From assembly GCA_021846685.1 (NCBI GenBank), contig JAJZWL010000005.1:10562-74561 (forward strand): 64,000 bases of DNA, written 5' to 3'. The first letter of the stretch is position 1. Every line of letters starts with the position of its first letter. The position numbers and the translations under genes are program-made. Under the pieces are notes generated by a model, which did no database searches, was not told the DNA's origin, and saw only the letters and a list, made by a program, of their open reading frames with translations. The stretch comes from a bacterium. GTDB taxonomy: Bacteria; Patescibacteria; Dojkabacteria; JAKAPS01; JAJZLI01. Below are positions 44,671 to 53,294 of this stretch, one piece after another.

Positions 44671-47385
44671 ATGGAGTTAAACGAGATTCAAAAACAAGCA
44701 GTATCAAATATATCTTCTCCTGTAATAGTTAAGGCAGGACCAGGAACCGGTAAAACTTTTTTGATTATAGAAAAGATCAAATATCTTATTTCTAAAGGTT
44801 TTATTGAAAATAATATTCTTGCAGTTACATTTTCTAAGAAAGCATCAGAAGAGATAAAAAATAGACTTTCAGATACTCTTGGTCTTTTTAGTGAAGTTAA
44901 TATAGAAACTTTTCACTCATTAGCTGAAAAGATATTAAGAGAGAACTATCAATATTTTAATCTTAAAAAAGACTTTATAGTAATGGATAGAATGGAGAGT
45001 TTTGTTTTTTTATCAAATCGTATATTTGATTTTGATATTAATCTTTTACGTCCTCTTTCAAATCCAGATAAGGAAATAGATAAAATTTTAGAATTTTTCT
45101 CAAAACTTGAAGATGAATATATATCTCCACAAGAATTTATAGATTTTAAAAATAAGGATGAATATTCAACAGAATTAGCTTATTTATATAAAGAATTTTT
45201 TACATTAAAAATAAAAGAATCTAAATTAGAATTTAATGATCTTATATATCTTTCTTTAAAACTGTTTGAAGACAAAAAAATACTTAAAAAATATCAAGAT
45301 AAATTTAAATATCTCCTTGTAGATGAGTTTCAAGATACAAATTATATACAAAATCAATTTATATTAAAATTAGCATCAAATATCACAGTAGTAGGGGATA
45401 AGAATCAGTCTATATACAAATTTAGAGGAGCATCTTTGTCAAACTTTAGTTCTTTTTCTAAAGCTTTTCCTAAAAATGTGGAATATGTATTAAGTGAAAA
45501 TTACAGATCATATCAGAATATAGTGGATACAGCTTATTTGTTTATGGGGGAAGAATATACCTTAAAATCTATTAAGGGGTTAAACAAAGATTCTATCAAA
45601 GTACTTAATTTCACTAAAAATATAGAAGAAATTAATTATATAAAGGATCAGATTTTAAAACTACATGATGATGGTATAAATTTTTCTGATATTGCTATCC
45701 TTTTAAGATCAAATTCATACATCAATGACTTTGCTGAAGTTCTTATAGATTCTAATATCCCTATTTATTTAAGAGGATCTAGTACTTTTGAGATTTCTTC
45801 TGAATTTAAAGATTTGGCATCTGTTGTGTATTTTTCTGAAAATCCAAATGATAATATATCTTTTTTAAGAATACTTAATATGGAGTGTTTTAGTTTTTCT
45901 CAAGAAGAATTTATAGGTTTATCTGAATTTTTAAATACGAAATTTAGAACGAATTCATATTATGAGGGATTATCTAAAATTATTGAGGGTAAAGGGGAGA
46001 ATCTTGAACTAAGAACAGAGAAGATATTAAATTTTTATGCTATTTTGAAAAATCTGACAAATCCAGAAGTGGATCTAATTGATAAATTAAATGATTTTTT
46101 AGATAAAAGTTTTTATTTTGAATTTTTACATAAAAAGAATGATTCACTGGTAAGACGTTCTAATTTAGATAAATTTATTGCAATTATAGAAAGACTTTCA
46201 GAAAATGGAGTTGAGTTTTTTTCAAAATATATAAGGAATATAAATAAGATCTCATCAATGGATGATAGTTTAGATCAAGATATAAATTTTGATAGTGTTA
46301 CTATCTCTACTGTACATTCAGTAAAAGGTATGGAGTTTAAGTATGTATTTATGCCTTATTTAGTTAAAGATAGATTTCCTTTGAAAAATAGAGGAGGAAA
46401 TATAGATATCCCTTCTTCGCTATTACATGAGTCTATTCCAGAAGAAGAACAATTCATCGAGGAAGAAAAAAGATTGTTTTTTGTGGCTTTAACACGCGCA
46501 AAAGATATGGTATATTTATCTTTTTCTAATATTTATGATGGAAATAAAAAAACAAAAGATAAAAGTATATTTTTAGATATTATTAAAAATAAAATAGAAA
46601 AAGTAGAATCAAAAAGTGATATTAAAGTGAATAATATTCCATATTTTCTAATCCCTGATAATTCTATTCCAAAAAAATATTCATATTCACAGTTAAATTT
46701 ATTTAAAACATGTCCTTTACAGTACTATTATGAATATATTCTAAGGATAAAAAAACAACCTAAATTAGTATTTGAATATGGTAATGTTATACATGATACT
46801 TTGAAGCAATATTTTCAACGAGATAGGCAAGCCCAAAATATTGATCTTTTAGAGAATATTTATAAAATGCGATGGGAGAGAGCGAATCTTTCTGTATTTA
46901 GAAATGAAGGGCATATAGAAAGTTATAAGAAGAAAGGATTAGAGTCAATTAAGAATAATATAGACCTTATAAAACCAATAGGTCTAAAAAATCTTTATGA
47001 GCTAAATGTAGATGTATCTTTAGATGGAAAATATCTTATTAATGGAAGACTAGATAGATTAGATTTTTTAGAAGATGGAGGTTTGTCAATTGTTGATTAT
47101 AAAACAGGAAGTTCTACTAGTCAGGACACCAGTTCTTCAAATCTACAATTAGGGTTATATTCTATATTAGTAAAAGAAAAATTCCCAAATGATATAAAGA
47201 ATTTAAAACTTCTTTTTATAGATGAAGGAAAAGAGATAAATATAGATTATCAAAAGATTAATATAGAAAAAGTAAAAGAGGAGATAATAGATTTAATAGA
47301 AAAGATAAGAGATTTAGAGGTAAAAGCCACACCTTCTTTTGCTTGTAATTACTGTGAATATAGAAGTTTATGTTATAAAATGTAA
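44671..47385 (+). CDS. UvrD/PcrA-type helicase fused to RecB-like nuclease (AddAB-like)
   Basis: The superfamily 1A helicase has Walker A AGPGTGKT (22-29), LLVDEFQDTN, DKNQSIYKFRGA, and STVHSVKGMEFKYVF with the following ALTRAKD. The C-terminal part is a PD-(D/E)xK nuclease: CPLQYYYEYI, GNVIHDTLKQYF, GRLDRLDF and SIVDYKTGSS. Its closing Cys cluster FACNYCEYRSLC would hold an iron-sulfur cluster with the upstream Cys, as in AddB/Cas4. The role is double-strand-break processing. Remnants of a second copy's tail lie at 47576-47860. Confidence 0.88.
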   Translation: MELNEIQKQAVSNISSPVIVKAGPGTGKTFLIIEKIKYLISKGFIENNILAVTFSKKASEEIKNRLSDTLGLFSEVNIETFHSLAEKILRENYQYFNLKKDFIVMDRMESFVFLSNRIFDFDINLLRPLSNPDKEIDKILEFFSKLEDEYISPQEFIDFKNKDEYSTELAYLYKEFFTLKIKESKLEFNDLIYLSLKLFEDKKILKKYQDKFKYLLVDEFQDTNYIQNQFILKLASNITVVGDKNQSIYKFRGASLSNFSSFSKAFPKNVEYVLSENYRSYQNIVDTAYLFMGEEYTLKSIKGLNKDSIKVLNFTKNIEEINYIKDQILKLHDDGINFSDIAILLRSNSYINDFAEVLIDSNIPIYLRGSSTFEISSEFKDLASVVYFSENPNDNISFLRILNMECFSFSQEEFIGLSEFLNTKFRTNSYYEGLSKIIEGKGENLELRTEKILNFYAILKNLTNPEVDLIDKLNDFLDKSFYFEFLHKKNDSLVRRSNLDKFIAIIERLSENGVEFFSKYIRNINKISSMDDSLDQDINFDSVTISTVHSVKGMEFKYVFMPYLVKDRFPLKNRGGNIDIPSSLLHESIPEEEQFIEEEKRLFFVALTRAKDMVYLSFSNIYDGNKKTKDKSIFLDIIKNKIEKVESKSDIKVNNIPYFLIPDNSIPKKYSYSQLNLFKTCPLQYYYEYILRIKKQPKLVFEYGNVIHDTLKQYFQRDRQAQNIDLLENIYKMRWERANLSVFRNEGHIESYKKKGLESIKNNIDLIKPIGLKNLYELNVDVSLDGKYLINGRLDRLDFLEDGGLSIVDYKTGSSTSQDTSSSNLQLGLYSILVKEKFPNDIKNLKLLFIDEGKEINIDYQKINIEKVKEEIIDLIEKIRDLEVKATPSFACNYCEYRSLCYKM

Positions 47386-47390
47386 GATAT

Positions 47391-47600
47391 ATGATATTAT
47401 TTAGATTATTAAAAAAGTTTTTATTTGCCTTTCTTATTCTCTTATTTGTAGTTCCTTTTGTTATATCTAATAATCAAAAATCTATTGAAGTTCATGCTGC
47501 AACTTCATGAAACTATCTAATTAAAGATATAAGTAATTATTATGTGGCTAAGGAGAATGGATCTCAATATTCTGGTAATAATTTCAATTATAAATTATAA
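47391..47600 (+). pseudogene. 5' fragment of a secreted protein (signal peptide then in-frame stop)
   Basis: An ATG at 47391 encodes a clear signal peptide (LLKKFLFAFLILLFVVPFVI ending HAATS) followed at once by TGA (47508-47510). The same frame continues NYLIKDISNYYVAKENGSQY to a TAA at 47598-47600. The spacing of Ile, Tyr, Ala-Lys, Gly and Tyr resembles the region just after the signal peptide in the 47867 gene. It looks like the broken start of a second copy of that gene. Confidence 0.55.
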
Positions 47601-47860
47601 GACTGGAAAATCACTGTCGTAAGATCCAATATTAAAAAATTTACAACTTTCAATATATGCAATGGTAGTAAAAGAAAAATTTGGAAAAGAAATTGATTCT
47701 TTAAACTTGCAATTTGTTGATGAAGGGGTTAATCTGAGTATGAATATAGAGAAATGAGATATTGATAAAAGTAGAGGAGAACTGATACAATTACTATCTT
47801 TGATGGACGAAGGTAAGATAATCGCAAATCCATCATATGTGTGTAATTTTTGTGATTATA
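47576..47860 (+). pseudogene. Remnant of a second UvrD/RecB-type nuclease C-terminus
   Basis: The frame reads IIVISIINYKTGKSLS-like residues, a stop, then DPILKNLQLSIYAMVVKEKF, LQFVDEGVNLSMN, another stop, and finally MDEGKIIANPSYVCNFCDYI. This aligns throughout with the last 95 residues of the 44671 helicase (VDYKTGSS, NLQLGLYSILVKEKF, LLFIDEG, ATPSFACNYCEY). It is a decayed partial copy with two nonsense codons. Confidence 0.75.
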
Positions 47861-47866
47861 TAAATT

Positions 47867-48973
47867 ATGTTACAAAGTATAAAAGGAAAAATATTATTAG
47901 GGTTAGCATTAATATCTTATGTGTTTGTTTTTTCAAATATATTCGTAGGTACTCCTGTATATGCAGCTAGTGGTACAATAAATATTTCTTGTGCGCAAAT
48001 TAACGCAGCTTATAAGAATGCTAAATTTGATGGTCCATTATATAGTACAACTATTAATGGAGAAAAAATTAATTATGTAAATAATCGTAATGGTCATCCT
48101 AGTGGATCTTATCTTAAGCTTGGGTCTATTGATGGTAATGTAAATACTTCAACAAAAAATAGCTTTTTAAGTCCAAAATTTATTTGTGTGTTTGGTAATA
48201 ATGGATCGGGGAATACTTTAACAGTGTCTAGTAGTGCTACTATATATTTGTATCCCACATATGGATCATACAATAATAATTATAATTTTTATGCAATATA
48301 TCCTAAAAATAATGTTTGCTCTGCTATTGCCAATGCTATTAAAAATAATAAAAAAACCGTTGATAATAATATACACATAACTAATAATGCATTTAATCTC
48401 CCTGCTAATGCTAATAAGATAGGCCAAATAATATATAAGAATGGAAGTGTTGTTGGTGGGTGTCCTATTGCGCAATCAGACGTTAACAATAGTGCTTTGC
48501 AAATTTATATAACACCTGTTAATCAAACAGAACCAGGCAATACCTATGGAGTATATTCTTCATCTTTAATTATACCACCACCACCTTCTCATGGAGGAGC
48601 ATATTCAGCGCAAAAAGCATGTGTTGGTAGTGGAATTGGAGTTGGAGCAAGTCGGAATTGTCAAATTTGTGTAAGAAAAGGAATTAATAGTGGATATAAT
48701 TATGTATATACAGATTTTGGATGTATAAATACATCTATTTCTGGAGTCATAAATTTTGTATATAGATTATTTCTGGTAATAGCATTTATGATTGCACTGG
48801 CTGTTATTATATTTGCAGGGTACTTGATTATGGTATCTGGAGGAGATCCAGATCAGCTTAATAGAGGAAAGAGTCTTCTTACTAAAGCTATAATAGGGTT
48901 ACTTGTTATTGTATTTGCATATGTTATGCTTACTACAATAGGAACTATATTTGGAATTAAATTTTTAGCATAA
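47867..48973 (+). CDS. Large T4SS-pilin-like secreted membrane protein
   Basis: The signal peptide ends TPVYAASG. A 250-residue extracytoplasmic region follows, with a Cys-containing segment (CVGSGIGVGASRNCQIC). The C-terminal 80 residues are the VirB2/TrbC-type two-helix unit: INFVYRLFLVIAFMIALAVI, VSGGDPDQLNRGKS loop, then LLVIVFAYVMLTTIGTIFG. In this family (T4SS_pilin) the helices stack into filaments or membrane pores. It heads a row of seven such genes and is the only one with a large extra domain, possibly a tip or anchor subunit. Confidence 0.75.
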   Translation: MLQSIKGKILLGLALISYVFVFSNIFVGTPVYAASGTINISCAQINAAYKNAKFDGPLYSTTINGEKINYVNNRNGHPSGSYLKLGSIDGNVNTSTKNSFLSPKFICVFGNNGSGNTLTVSSSATIYLYPTYGSYNNNYNFYAIYPKNNVCSAIANAIKNNKKTVDNNIHITNNAFNLPANANKIGQIIYKNGSVVGGCPIAQSDVNNSALQIYITPVNQTEPGNTYGVYSSSLIIPPPPSHGGAYSAQKACVGSGIGVGASRNCQICVRKGINSGYNYVYTDFGCINTSISGVINFVYRLFLVIAFMIALAVIIFAGYLIMVSGGDPDQLNRGKSLLTKAIIGLLVIVFAYVMLTTIGTIFGIKFLA

Positions 48974-48974
48974 A

Positions 48975-49310
48975 ATGAATAATATAAAATTTATAAAACC
49001 GATATTAGCTCAATGTACTGGAACTTCTTGTTCAGTATCAATTAATAGTCCTTTTGGTAATATATTAAATTCTGGTAGTATATTCTCGTCATTATTTAAT
49101 CTTTTCTATTTTGTTGTAGGGATAGTATTTATTGTTATTATTATCACATCAGGAATAAGAATTATTGTATCTAATGGGAATAGAGAAAGAGTTGCAAAAG
49201 CTCAAACCACGTTGACGTATGCAGTAATAGGATTAGTATTGATAGTATTTGCAGGAATAATAATTAAAATTTTATCTACTGCATTACCTTTATTTAATGG
49301 CCTTATATAA
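48975..49310 (+). CDS. T4SS-pilin-like protein 2
   Basis: The 111-residue protein has a short N-terminus with two Cys (AQCTGTSCSVSI) and a helix LFYFVVGIVFIVIIITSGI. A basic loop SNGNRERVAKAQ comes next, then the second helix AVIGLVLIVFAGIIIKIL. This is the VirB2-like hairpin that defines the cluster. It starts 1 bp after the stop of pilin-like protein 1. Confidence 0.75.
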   Translation: MNNIKFIKPILAQCTGTSCSVSINSPFGNILNSGSIFSSLFNLFYFVVGIVFIVIIITSGIRIIVSNGNRERVAKAQTTLTYAVIGLVLIVFAGIIIKILSTALPLFNGLI

Positions 49311-49784
49311 ATGAAATATATAAAAATAAATTTATTCGCATTATTGATTTTAAGTATATTATTTATTTTTTTAAATAATACACATGTATTTGCATCAAGC
49401 AATATTATTAAAAATAATACATATGAAAGATCTCAAATAATATATCCACAGACAGCATTATTCGTTCCATCCAATGGTGGGGGACCTATTCCTCCTACTA
49501 CTCTAAATAGCTCAGGTGTACAAAATCCATTAGTTGGTTCTTCCTTAAATAGTCCTTCAGGGATTGTTCCTTTTATCTTCAGTATAATATTACCAATACT
49601 TTATGGTATTGTTGGAGTTATTGTACTCGGTCTATTCTCTTATGCAGGATTTTTACTTATGGTTTCTAATGGAGATACTAACAAGGTTGCTAAGGCTAAA
49701 TCTGTATTGACTGGAGCTATTATAGGTGCTAGTATTATTTTACTAGCATATGTTATAAGTTTGGTATTAGTGCATACTGTATGA
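49311..49784 (+). CDS. T4SS-pilin-like protein 3
   Basis: A signal peptide (FALLILSILFIFLNNTHVFA) precedes a Pro/Ser-rich linker. Then come the helix pair SIILPILYGIVGVIVLGLFS, loop VSNGDTNKVAKAKS and AIIGASIILLAYVISLVLV. The ATG begins directly after the previous stop and its own stop overlaps the next start by 4 bp. Confidence 0.75.
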   Translation: MKYIKINLFALLILSILFIFLNNTHVFASSNIIKNNTYERSQIIYPQTALFVPSNGGGPIPPTTLNSSGVQNPLVGSSLNSPSGIVPFIFSIILPILYGIVGVIVLGLFSYAGFLLMVSNGDTNKVAKAKSVLTGAIIGASIILLAYVISLVLVHTV

Positions 49785-50242
49785 AGATAAGAAGTCTTTT
49801 ATTTATATTCCTTTTTTTGGCATCTTTTGCTATTTTTTTTCATGTTAATAATTATGCTCAAGCAACCGGAGCAAGTTCTTGTACAACATTCGGAGGAACA
49901 CTAGTAAATGGTGTGTGTACTTTTACTCCAAAGACTAATATCCCAACAACTTGTTCTACTATTGCAAGTTCAATTGGGAATATAATTGTATTACTATTTT
50001 CTGTTGCTGGATTGGCATTTTTTGTAATGTTAATTATAGCTGGAATTAAAATGACTACTGCAGGAGGGGATAAAGAAAAGATAGCTTCTGCTCAAACAGC
50101 TATTATTCATGCCATTTTAGGCATAGTTATTGTAGCTGCATCCTTTTTAATAGTAGAACTTATTTCTGGCTTATTAGGGGTAGGAGGGACACTTTTTACT
50201 GCAAATCCAATAAACTCTAATTGTACTATTAATTCAAAGTAA
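49781..50242 (+). CDS. T4SS-pilin-like protein 4
   Basis: The signal peptide ends NYAQATGA. Two Cys flank an exposed segment (CTTFGGTLVNGVC), and a third Cys lies in TTCSTIASSIGN. The hairpin is IIVLLFSVAGLAFFVMLIIA, loop AGGDKEKIASAQT and ILGIVIVAASFLIVELISGL. The ATG overlaps the preceding stop (49781-49784). Confidence 0.75.
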   Translation: MKIRSLLFIFLFLASFAIFFHVNNYAQATGASSCTTFGGTLVNGVCTFTPKTNIPTTCSTIASSIGNIIVLLFSVAGLAFFVMLIIAGIKMTTAGGDKEKIASAQTAIIHAILGIVIVAASFLIVELISGLLGVGGTLFTANPINSNCTINSK

Positions 50243-50248
50243 TTTATT

Positions 50249-50578
50249 ATGAATTTAAATCATGCATCAACTCCACATTTATATGAATTAGTAGTTTATT
50301 TTGGCAAAATAATAGGTCTTTTGTATGATTTTGTTGCTGTAGTATTATTTATAATATTAATCGTAAATGGCTTTAGATATTTATTTAGTGGTGTAAATCC
50401 AGAATTAAAGCAAAAGGCAAATAAAGGATTTATGTATGCAGTAATAGGTTTAGTTGTTATAGTTTTGGCATATATAATAATAGCCTTTATTGGAAGCTTT
50501 GTTTCTAAATCTTTCACTACAGGATTTGTAAGTGGATCTGCATTGCAATTTAATTTACAAAATGTTGCCTCAAAGTAA
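50249..50578 (+). CDS. T4SS-pilin-like protein 5
   Basis: The 109-residue protein lacks a cleavable signal peptide. It has a first helix IIGLLYDFVAVVLFIILIVN, the loop FSGVNPELKQKANK and a second helix AVIGLVVIVLAYIIIAFIG. The loop is basic as in the paralogues. It lies 6 bp after pilin-like protein 4. Confidence 0.72.
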   Translation: MNLNHASTPHLYELVVYFGKIIGLLYDFVAVVLFIILIVNGFRYLFSGVNPELKQKANKGFMYAVIGLVVIVLAYIIIAFIGSFVSKSFTTGFVSGSALQFNLQNVASK

Positions 50579-50608
50579 AAATCTTGACTAATTAACCCTA
50601 TAATATAC

Positions 50609-50637
50609 TTGACTAATGCTTGTTTTTAAGGTATTAT
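50609..50637 (+). promoter_or_regulatory. Promoter of pilin-like gene 6
   Basis: TTGACT (50609-50614) and TATTAT (50632-50637) are spaced exactly 17 nt. The -10 ends 9 nt before the ATG at 50647, so the transcript would have almost no leader. It shows that the last two pilin genes can be expressed separately from the first five. Confidence 0.6.
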
Positions 50638-50646
50638 GAGACTATC

Positions 50647-51075
50647 ATGCGATTTAGTAAATTTTTTGAAATTGTCTATATATTTATAGCACTATTTGTT
50701 TTAGGTGCTAGTCCAATTTTTGCATCTGCTGCGTATATCCCTTATCCTGTTTTGCATTCAACTCTATCTACAAATCCTAATGGAGTTATTAATACTCTTT
50801 TTAGATTTGGGTTTATAGTCATAGGTTTGATATTTTTTTTAATTATCATAATAGCTGGTATAGAATGGATGGTTGGATCTGGAGATGAAAAGAAAAGAGA
50901 CAGTGCCAAATCTAGGCTGTCAAATGCCTTTATAGGTATTGTTATTGTAGCTGGATCATTTTTAATTGTTGAAATAGTAGGGTCTTTGTTTGGGATAAGT
51001 TCTATCTTTTCTAAGAATTTATTTACAAATAATTGTCCTTCTTCTTCTGTAGGAAGTATCTGTTTAAATAAATAG
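50647..51075 (+). CDS. T4SS-pilin-like protein 6
   Basis: I start it at ATG 50647 (MRFSKFFEIVYIFIALFVLG), because the promoter at 50609-50637 excludes the upstream TTG at 50620. The signal peptide ends PIFASAAY. The segment STLSTNPNGVI is shared with pilin-like protein 7. The hairpin is GLIFFLIIIIAGIEWMVG, loop GSGDEKKRDSAKS and GIVIVAGSFLIVEIVGSLFG. Two late Cys follow. Confidence 0.75.
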   Translation: MRFSKFFEIVYIFIALFVLGASPIFASAAYIPYPVLHSTLSTNPNGVINTLFRFGFIVIGLIFFLIIIIAGIEWMVGSGDEKKRDSAKSRLSNAFIGIVIVAGSFLIVEIVGSLFGISSIFSKNLFTNNCPSSSVGSICLNK

Positions 51076-51145
51076 TTGCATTCTTGTTAGATTTTATATA
51101 TATTTTATAGTATAATAACAAGTTATATTAAGGAGGTGAGAATAA

Positions 51146-51580
51146 ATGAAAATAATAAATAAGATTTCAGGTTTTATTTTAGCCTTAGGTGCGTTTGCAT
51201 TATTTACAGTTCCTGTATTTGCTCAATCTTCATATATCCCTGGTGCAATCCAAAGTTCAACATTGTCTACAAATCCTAATGGAATAATAACATTAGTAAT
51301 TAATTTTATTTTTATAATAGTAGGATTAATTTTCTTTGTAATGTTAGTAATTGGAGGAGTTCAGTGGGTAACTGCTGGAAGTGCTGAGGACAAGAGAACA
51401 GAAGCTCAAGGTAGAATAGTAAATGCTATTATAGGAGTTGCAATAGTTGCAGGTTCTTATTTGGTAGTTGAGATAGTATCTTCTCTATTAGGAATAGGTG
51501 GAATATTTGGTCAAAGTCTATTTTCCACAACAGCTTGTGCTAACGGAGGAACTGTTTGTTTGAATGGTTCTTTGAAATAA
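51146..51580 (+). CDS. T4SS-pilin-like protein 7, with consensus ribosome binding site
   Basis: AAGGAGGTGA (51130-51139) lies 6 nt before the ATG, so this paralogue is probably translated most strongly. The signal peptide ends PVFAQSSY. STLSTNPNGII, the helix FIIVGLIFFVMLVIGGVQWV, loop AGSAEDKRTEAQG and GVAIVAGSYLVVEIVSSLLG match pilin-like protein 6 closely, a sign of recent duplication. It ends in two Cys near ACANGGTVC. It is the best candidate for the major filament subunit; that is inference. Confidence 0.78.
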   Translation: MKIINKISGFILALGAFALFTVPVFAQSSYIPGAIQSSTLSTNPNGIITLVINFIFIIVGLIFFVMLVIGGVQWVTAGSAEDKRTEAQGRIVNAIIGVAIVAGSYLVVEIVSSLLGIGGIFGQSLFSTTACANGGTVCLNGSLK

Positions 51581-51613
51581 TTTTGTTTTATAAAAATTTA
51601 TATATCAAAAGTA

Positions 51614-51643
51614 AAGAAAGGAAGCTTAGTTGCTTCCTTTCTT
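51614..51643. terminator. Hairpin terminator between convergent genes
   Basis: AAGAAAGGAAGC (51614-51625) and GCTTCCTTTCTT (51632-51643) form a perfect 12-bp stem with a 6-nt loop, 33 bp after the last pilin gene and 9 bp after the end of hsp20 read on the minus strand. AT-rich flanks on both sides make it suitable for both directions. Confidence 0.75.
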
Positions 51644-51652
51644 ATATTTATA

Positions 51653-52063
51653 TTATTTAATAGAAATGCTTTTTGGCTTAGCCTGTTCTGATTTAGGAAG
51701 GGTTAAAGATAATACTCCATTTTTATATTCAGCATCAGCTTTATCACTCACTACGCTAGATGGTAGTGTGATTGATCTTGCTATGCTTTGAGTTTTAATT
51801 TCTTTTTTATAGTATTTCTTCCCTTTATCTTCTTTTTCTTCATTTGCTTCAGCCTTTATAGTTAAATTATCTCCAACTACAGTTACAGTAAAATCTGATT
51901 TTTCAAATCCTGGAGCCTTCATTTTTACAACTACATTATCATTCTCTTCATAAATATCAATTGATCCTGCTCCTGTTTGAAAAAAAGAATCTAAATCAAA
52001 ATCATCTTCATCAAATACCCTAGGCATTCCCCAGTTGTATGGTGTCCATCTTGTTATTGCCAT
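51653..52063 (-). CDS. Small heat-shock protein Hsp20
   Basis: The 136-residue protein has the alpha-crystallin core. GSIDIYEENDNVVVKMKAPG, FTVTVVGDNLTIKAEANEE, ITLPSSVVSDKADAEYKNGV and LSLTLPKSE match, with the G-V-L motif as GVLSLTLP. Hsp20 oligomers hold unfolding proteins until GroEL or other chaperones act. It has a full AAGGAGGTGA site (complement of 52071-52080) 7 nt before the ATG, a strong promoter and a palindromic site upstream. Confidence 0.93.
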   Translation of the reverse strand: MAITRWTPYNWGMPRVFDEDDFDLDSFFQTGAGSIDIYEENDNVVVKMKAPGFEKSDFTVTVVGDNLTIKAEANEEKEDKGKKYYKKEIKTQSIARSITLPSSVVSDKADAEYKNGVLSLTLPKSEQAKPKSISIK

Positions 52064-52081
52064 AATTTTTTCACCTCCTTT

Positions 52082-52139
52082 ATTATCACTCTAATGTTAA
52101 CTCTGATAATATTTTACAATGACTCTTTTTATTTGTCAA
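52082..52139 (-). promoter_or_regulatory. hsp20 promoter with downstream inverted repeat
   Basis: On the minus strand TTGACA (complement of 52134-52139) and TAAAAT (complement of 52111-52116) are spaced 17 nt. ATTATCA (52082-52088) and TGATAAT (52104-52110) form an inverted repeat right after the -10. One half, TTATCACTC, matches the CIRCE half site TTAGCACTC in 8 of 9 bases, but the other half does not. It could be a degenerate HrcA-like or a separate operator. Confidence 0.55.
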
Positions 52140-52163
52140 GACTTGTTTGCTATAATGTAATGC

Positions 52164-53294
52164 ATGGATGATATTACTTTTATACATACCGCAGATATAC
52201 ACTTAGGGAGGAAATTTAATTATCTAAAAGATAAGGCTGGGGATGCTAGAGAGCATCTTTTTGAGGTATTGAAAAAAATATCTGATCTTGCTATAGAGAA
52301 AAAAGTAAAATTTATAATAATTGCAGGAGATCTTTTTGATTCTACAAATCCTGATTTATATTCTGTTGGGAAGTTTTTAAATTTTGTATCTGTTTTGGCT
52401 GGTCAAAAAATTAGAGTAGTGGTTCTCCCTGGAACTCATGACTATTTATCTGAAAATGGAATATATTCTAATAAGAATCTTTTTAATGCATATAAAAATT
52501 TATTTATCTTTAATGATCCTATTATTCGTAGTGTTACTTTCGAAGATTTATCTGTAACTTTATATGCATATCCTCCTGTAGCCAATAAGATGGATAAATC
52601 ACCTATATCTGGATTTAATATGGATGATGATGTCTCTTTGTATAGAATTATAATAGCTCATGGGTCGGTTCAAATCCCAGGGAAATCAGACCCTAAAGAT
52701 AGTCCAATTACTTTTGAAGAGATTGAAAGCTCAAAAGCCTCATATATAGCATTAGGACATTGGCATCAAAATTTAGATTTTACAAGAAAAGTGCCTTGTT
52801 TTTATAGTGGTTCTCCTGAATTAATTGATATTGATCAGAGTGAATCGGGATTTGTTATGTATGGTGACCTTAGTAAAGGTATATATGAGAGTATAAAGGT
52901 TGGAGATAGATATTTTGATGAATTAAGTATTCCTCTTTCAAATATACATACTCCAGAACAGTTAGTGGAAAAAATTATATCAAATGCTAATTTAAACCTT
53001 ATTAGAAAAGTTGTCTTAATAGGAAAGAAGCCTAAAGAAATTGTTGGTATTAATTTTGATATTTTAAAAAAAGAGCTTTCTGCTAATTTTTATTTTTTAA
53101 TAATTGAAGATAAGTCTGAATTCAGTATTGATAAATCAATAGATTATGAGTTATTGTCTCCTATTGAAAAAAGTTATATATCTAATTTAAAAGATTTAAT
53201 AGAGAAAACTCAAGATAATAAAGAGAAAGAGATGTATACTGAGGCATTAGAAATTGGATATGCATTATTAAATGGGAGAAATGATATATTATGA
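52164..53294 (+). CDS. Mre11/SbcD-like exonuclease (YhaO-like)
   Basis: The calcineurin-type phosphoesterase motifs are complete: FIHTADIHLGRKF, IIAGDLFDSTN, LPGTHDY, IIAHGSV and LGHWHQ. It should bind two manganese ions and act as a DNA nuclease together with its Rad50-like partner, whose ATG overlaps its stop by 4 bp. TATAAT at 52151-52156 ends 7 nt before the ATG, so the mRNA is probably leaderless. Confidence 0.88.
   Translation: MDDITFIHTADIHLGRKFNYLKDKAGDAREHLFEVLKKISDLAIEKKVKFIIIAGDLFDSTNPDLYSVGKFLNFVSVLAGQKIRVVVLPGTHDYLSENGIYSNKNLFNAYKNLFIFNDPIIRSVTFEDLSVTLYAYPPVANKMDKSPISGFNMDDDVSLYRIIIAHGSVQIPGKSDPKDSPITFEEIESSKASYIALGHWHQNLDFTRKVPCFYSGSPELIDIDQSESGFVMYGDLSKGIYESIKVGDRYFDELSIPLSNIHTPEQLVEKIISNANLNLIRKVVLIGKKPKEIVGINFDILKKELSANFYFLIIEDKSEFSIDKSIDYELLSPIEKSYISNLKDLIEKTQDNKEKEMYTEALEIGYALLNGRNDIL

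Noticed and set aside
47391..47600. Possible recoding of TGA as Gly, because a signal peptide frame continues through TGA
   Set aside because: Many intact genes here end in TGA, several as ATGA overlaps with the next start (32626, 53291, 55348, 59495), and the neighbouring remnant contains TAA stops too. The frame is better read as a pseudogene.
52082..52110. CIRCE element upstream of hsp20
   Set aside because: Only one half site matches the consensus (8 of 9). The second half matches at only about half the positions, so it is reported as an unspecified inverted repeat.
52660..52700. tRNA-like T-loop string GGTTCAAATCCC
   Set aside because: It lies inside the well-supported Mre11-like gene and encodes conserved-looking residues there. 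No acceptor stem or anticodon arm surrounds it.
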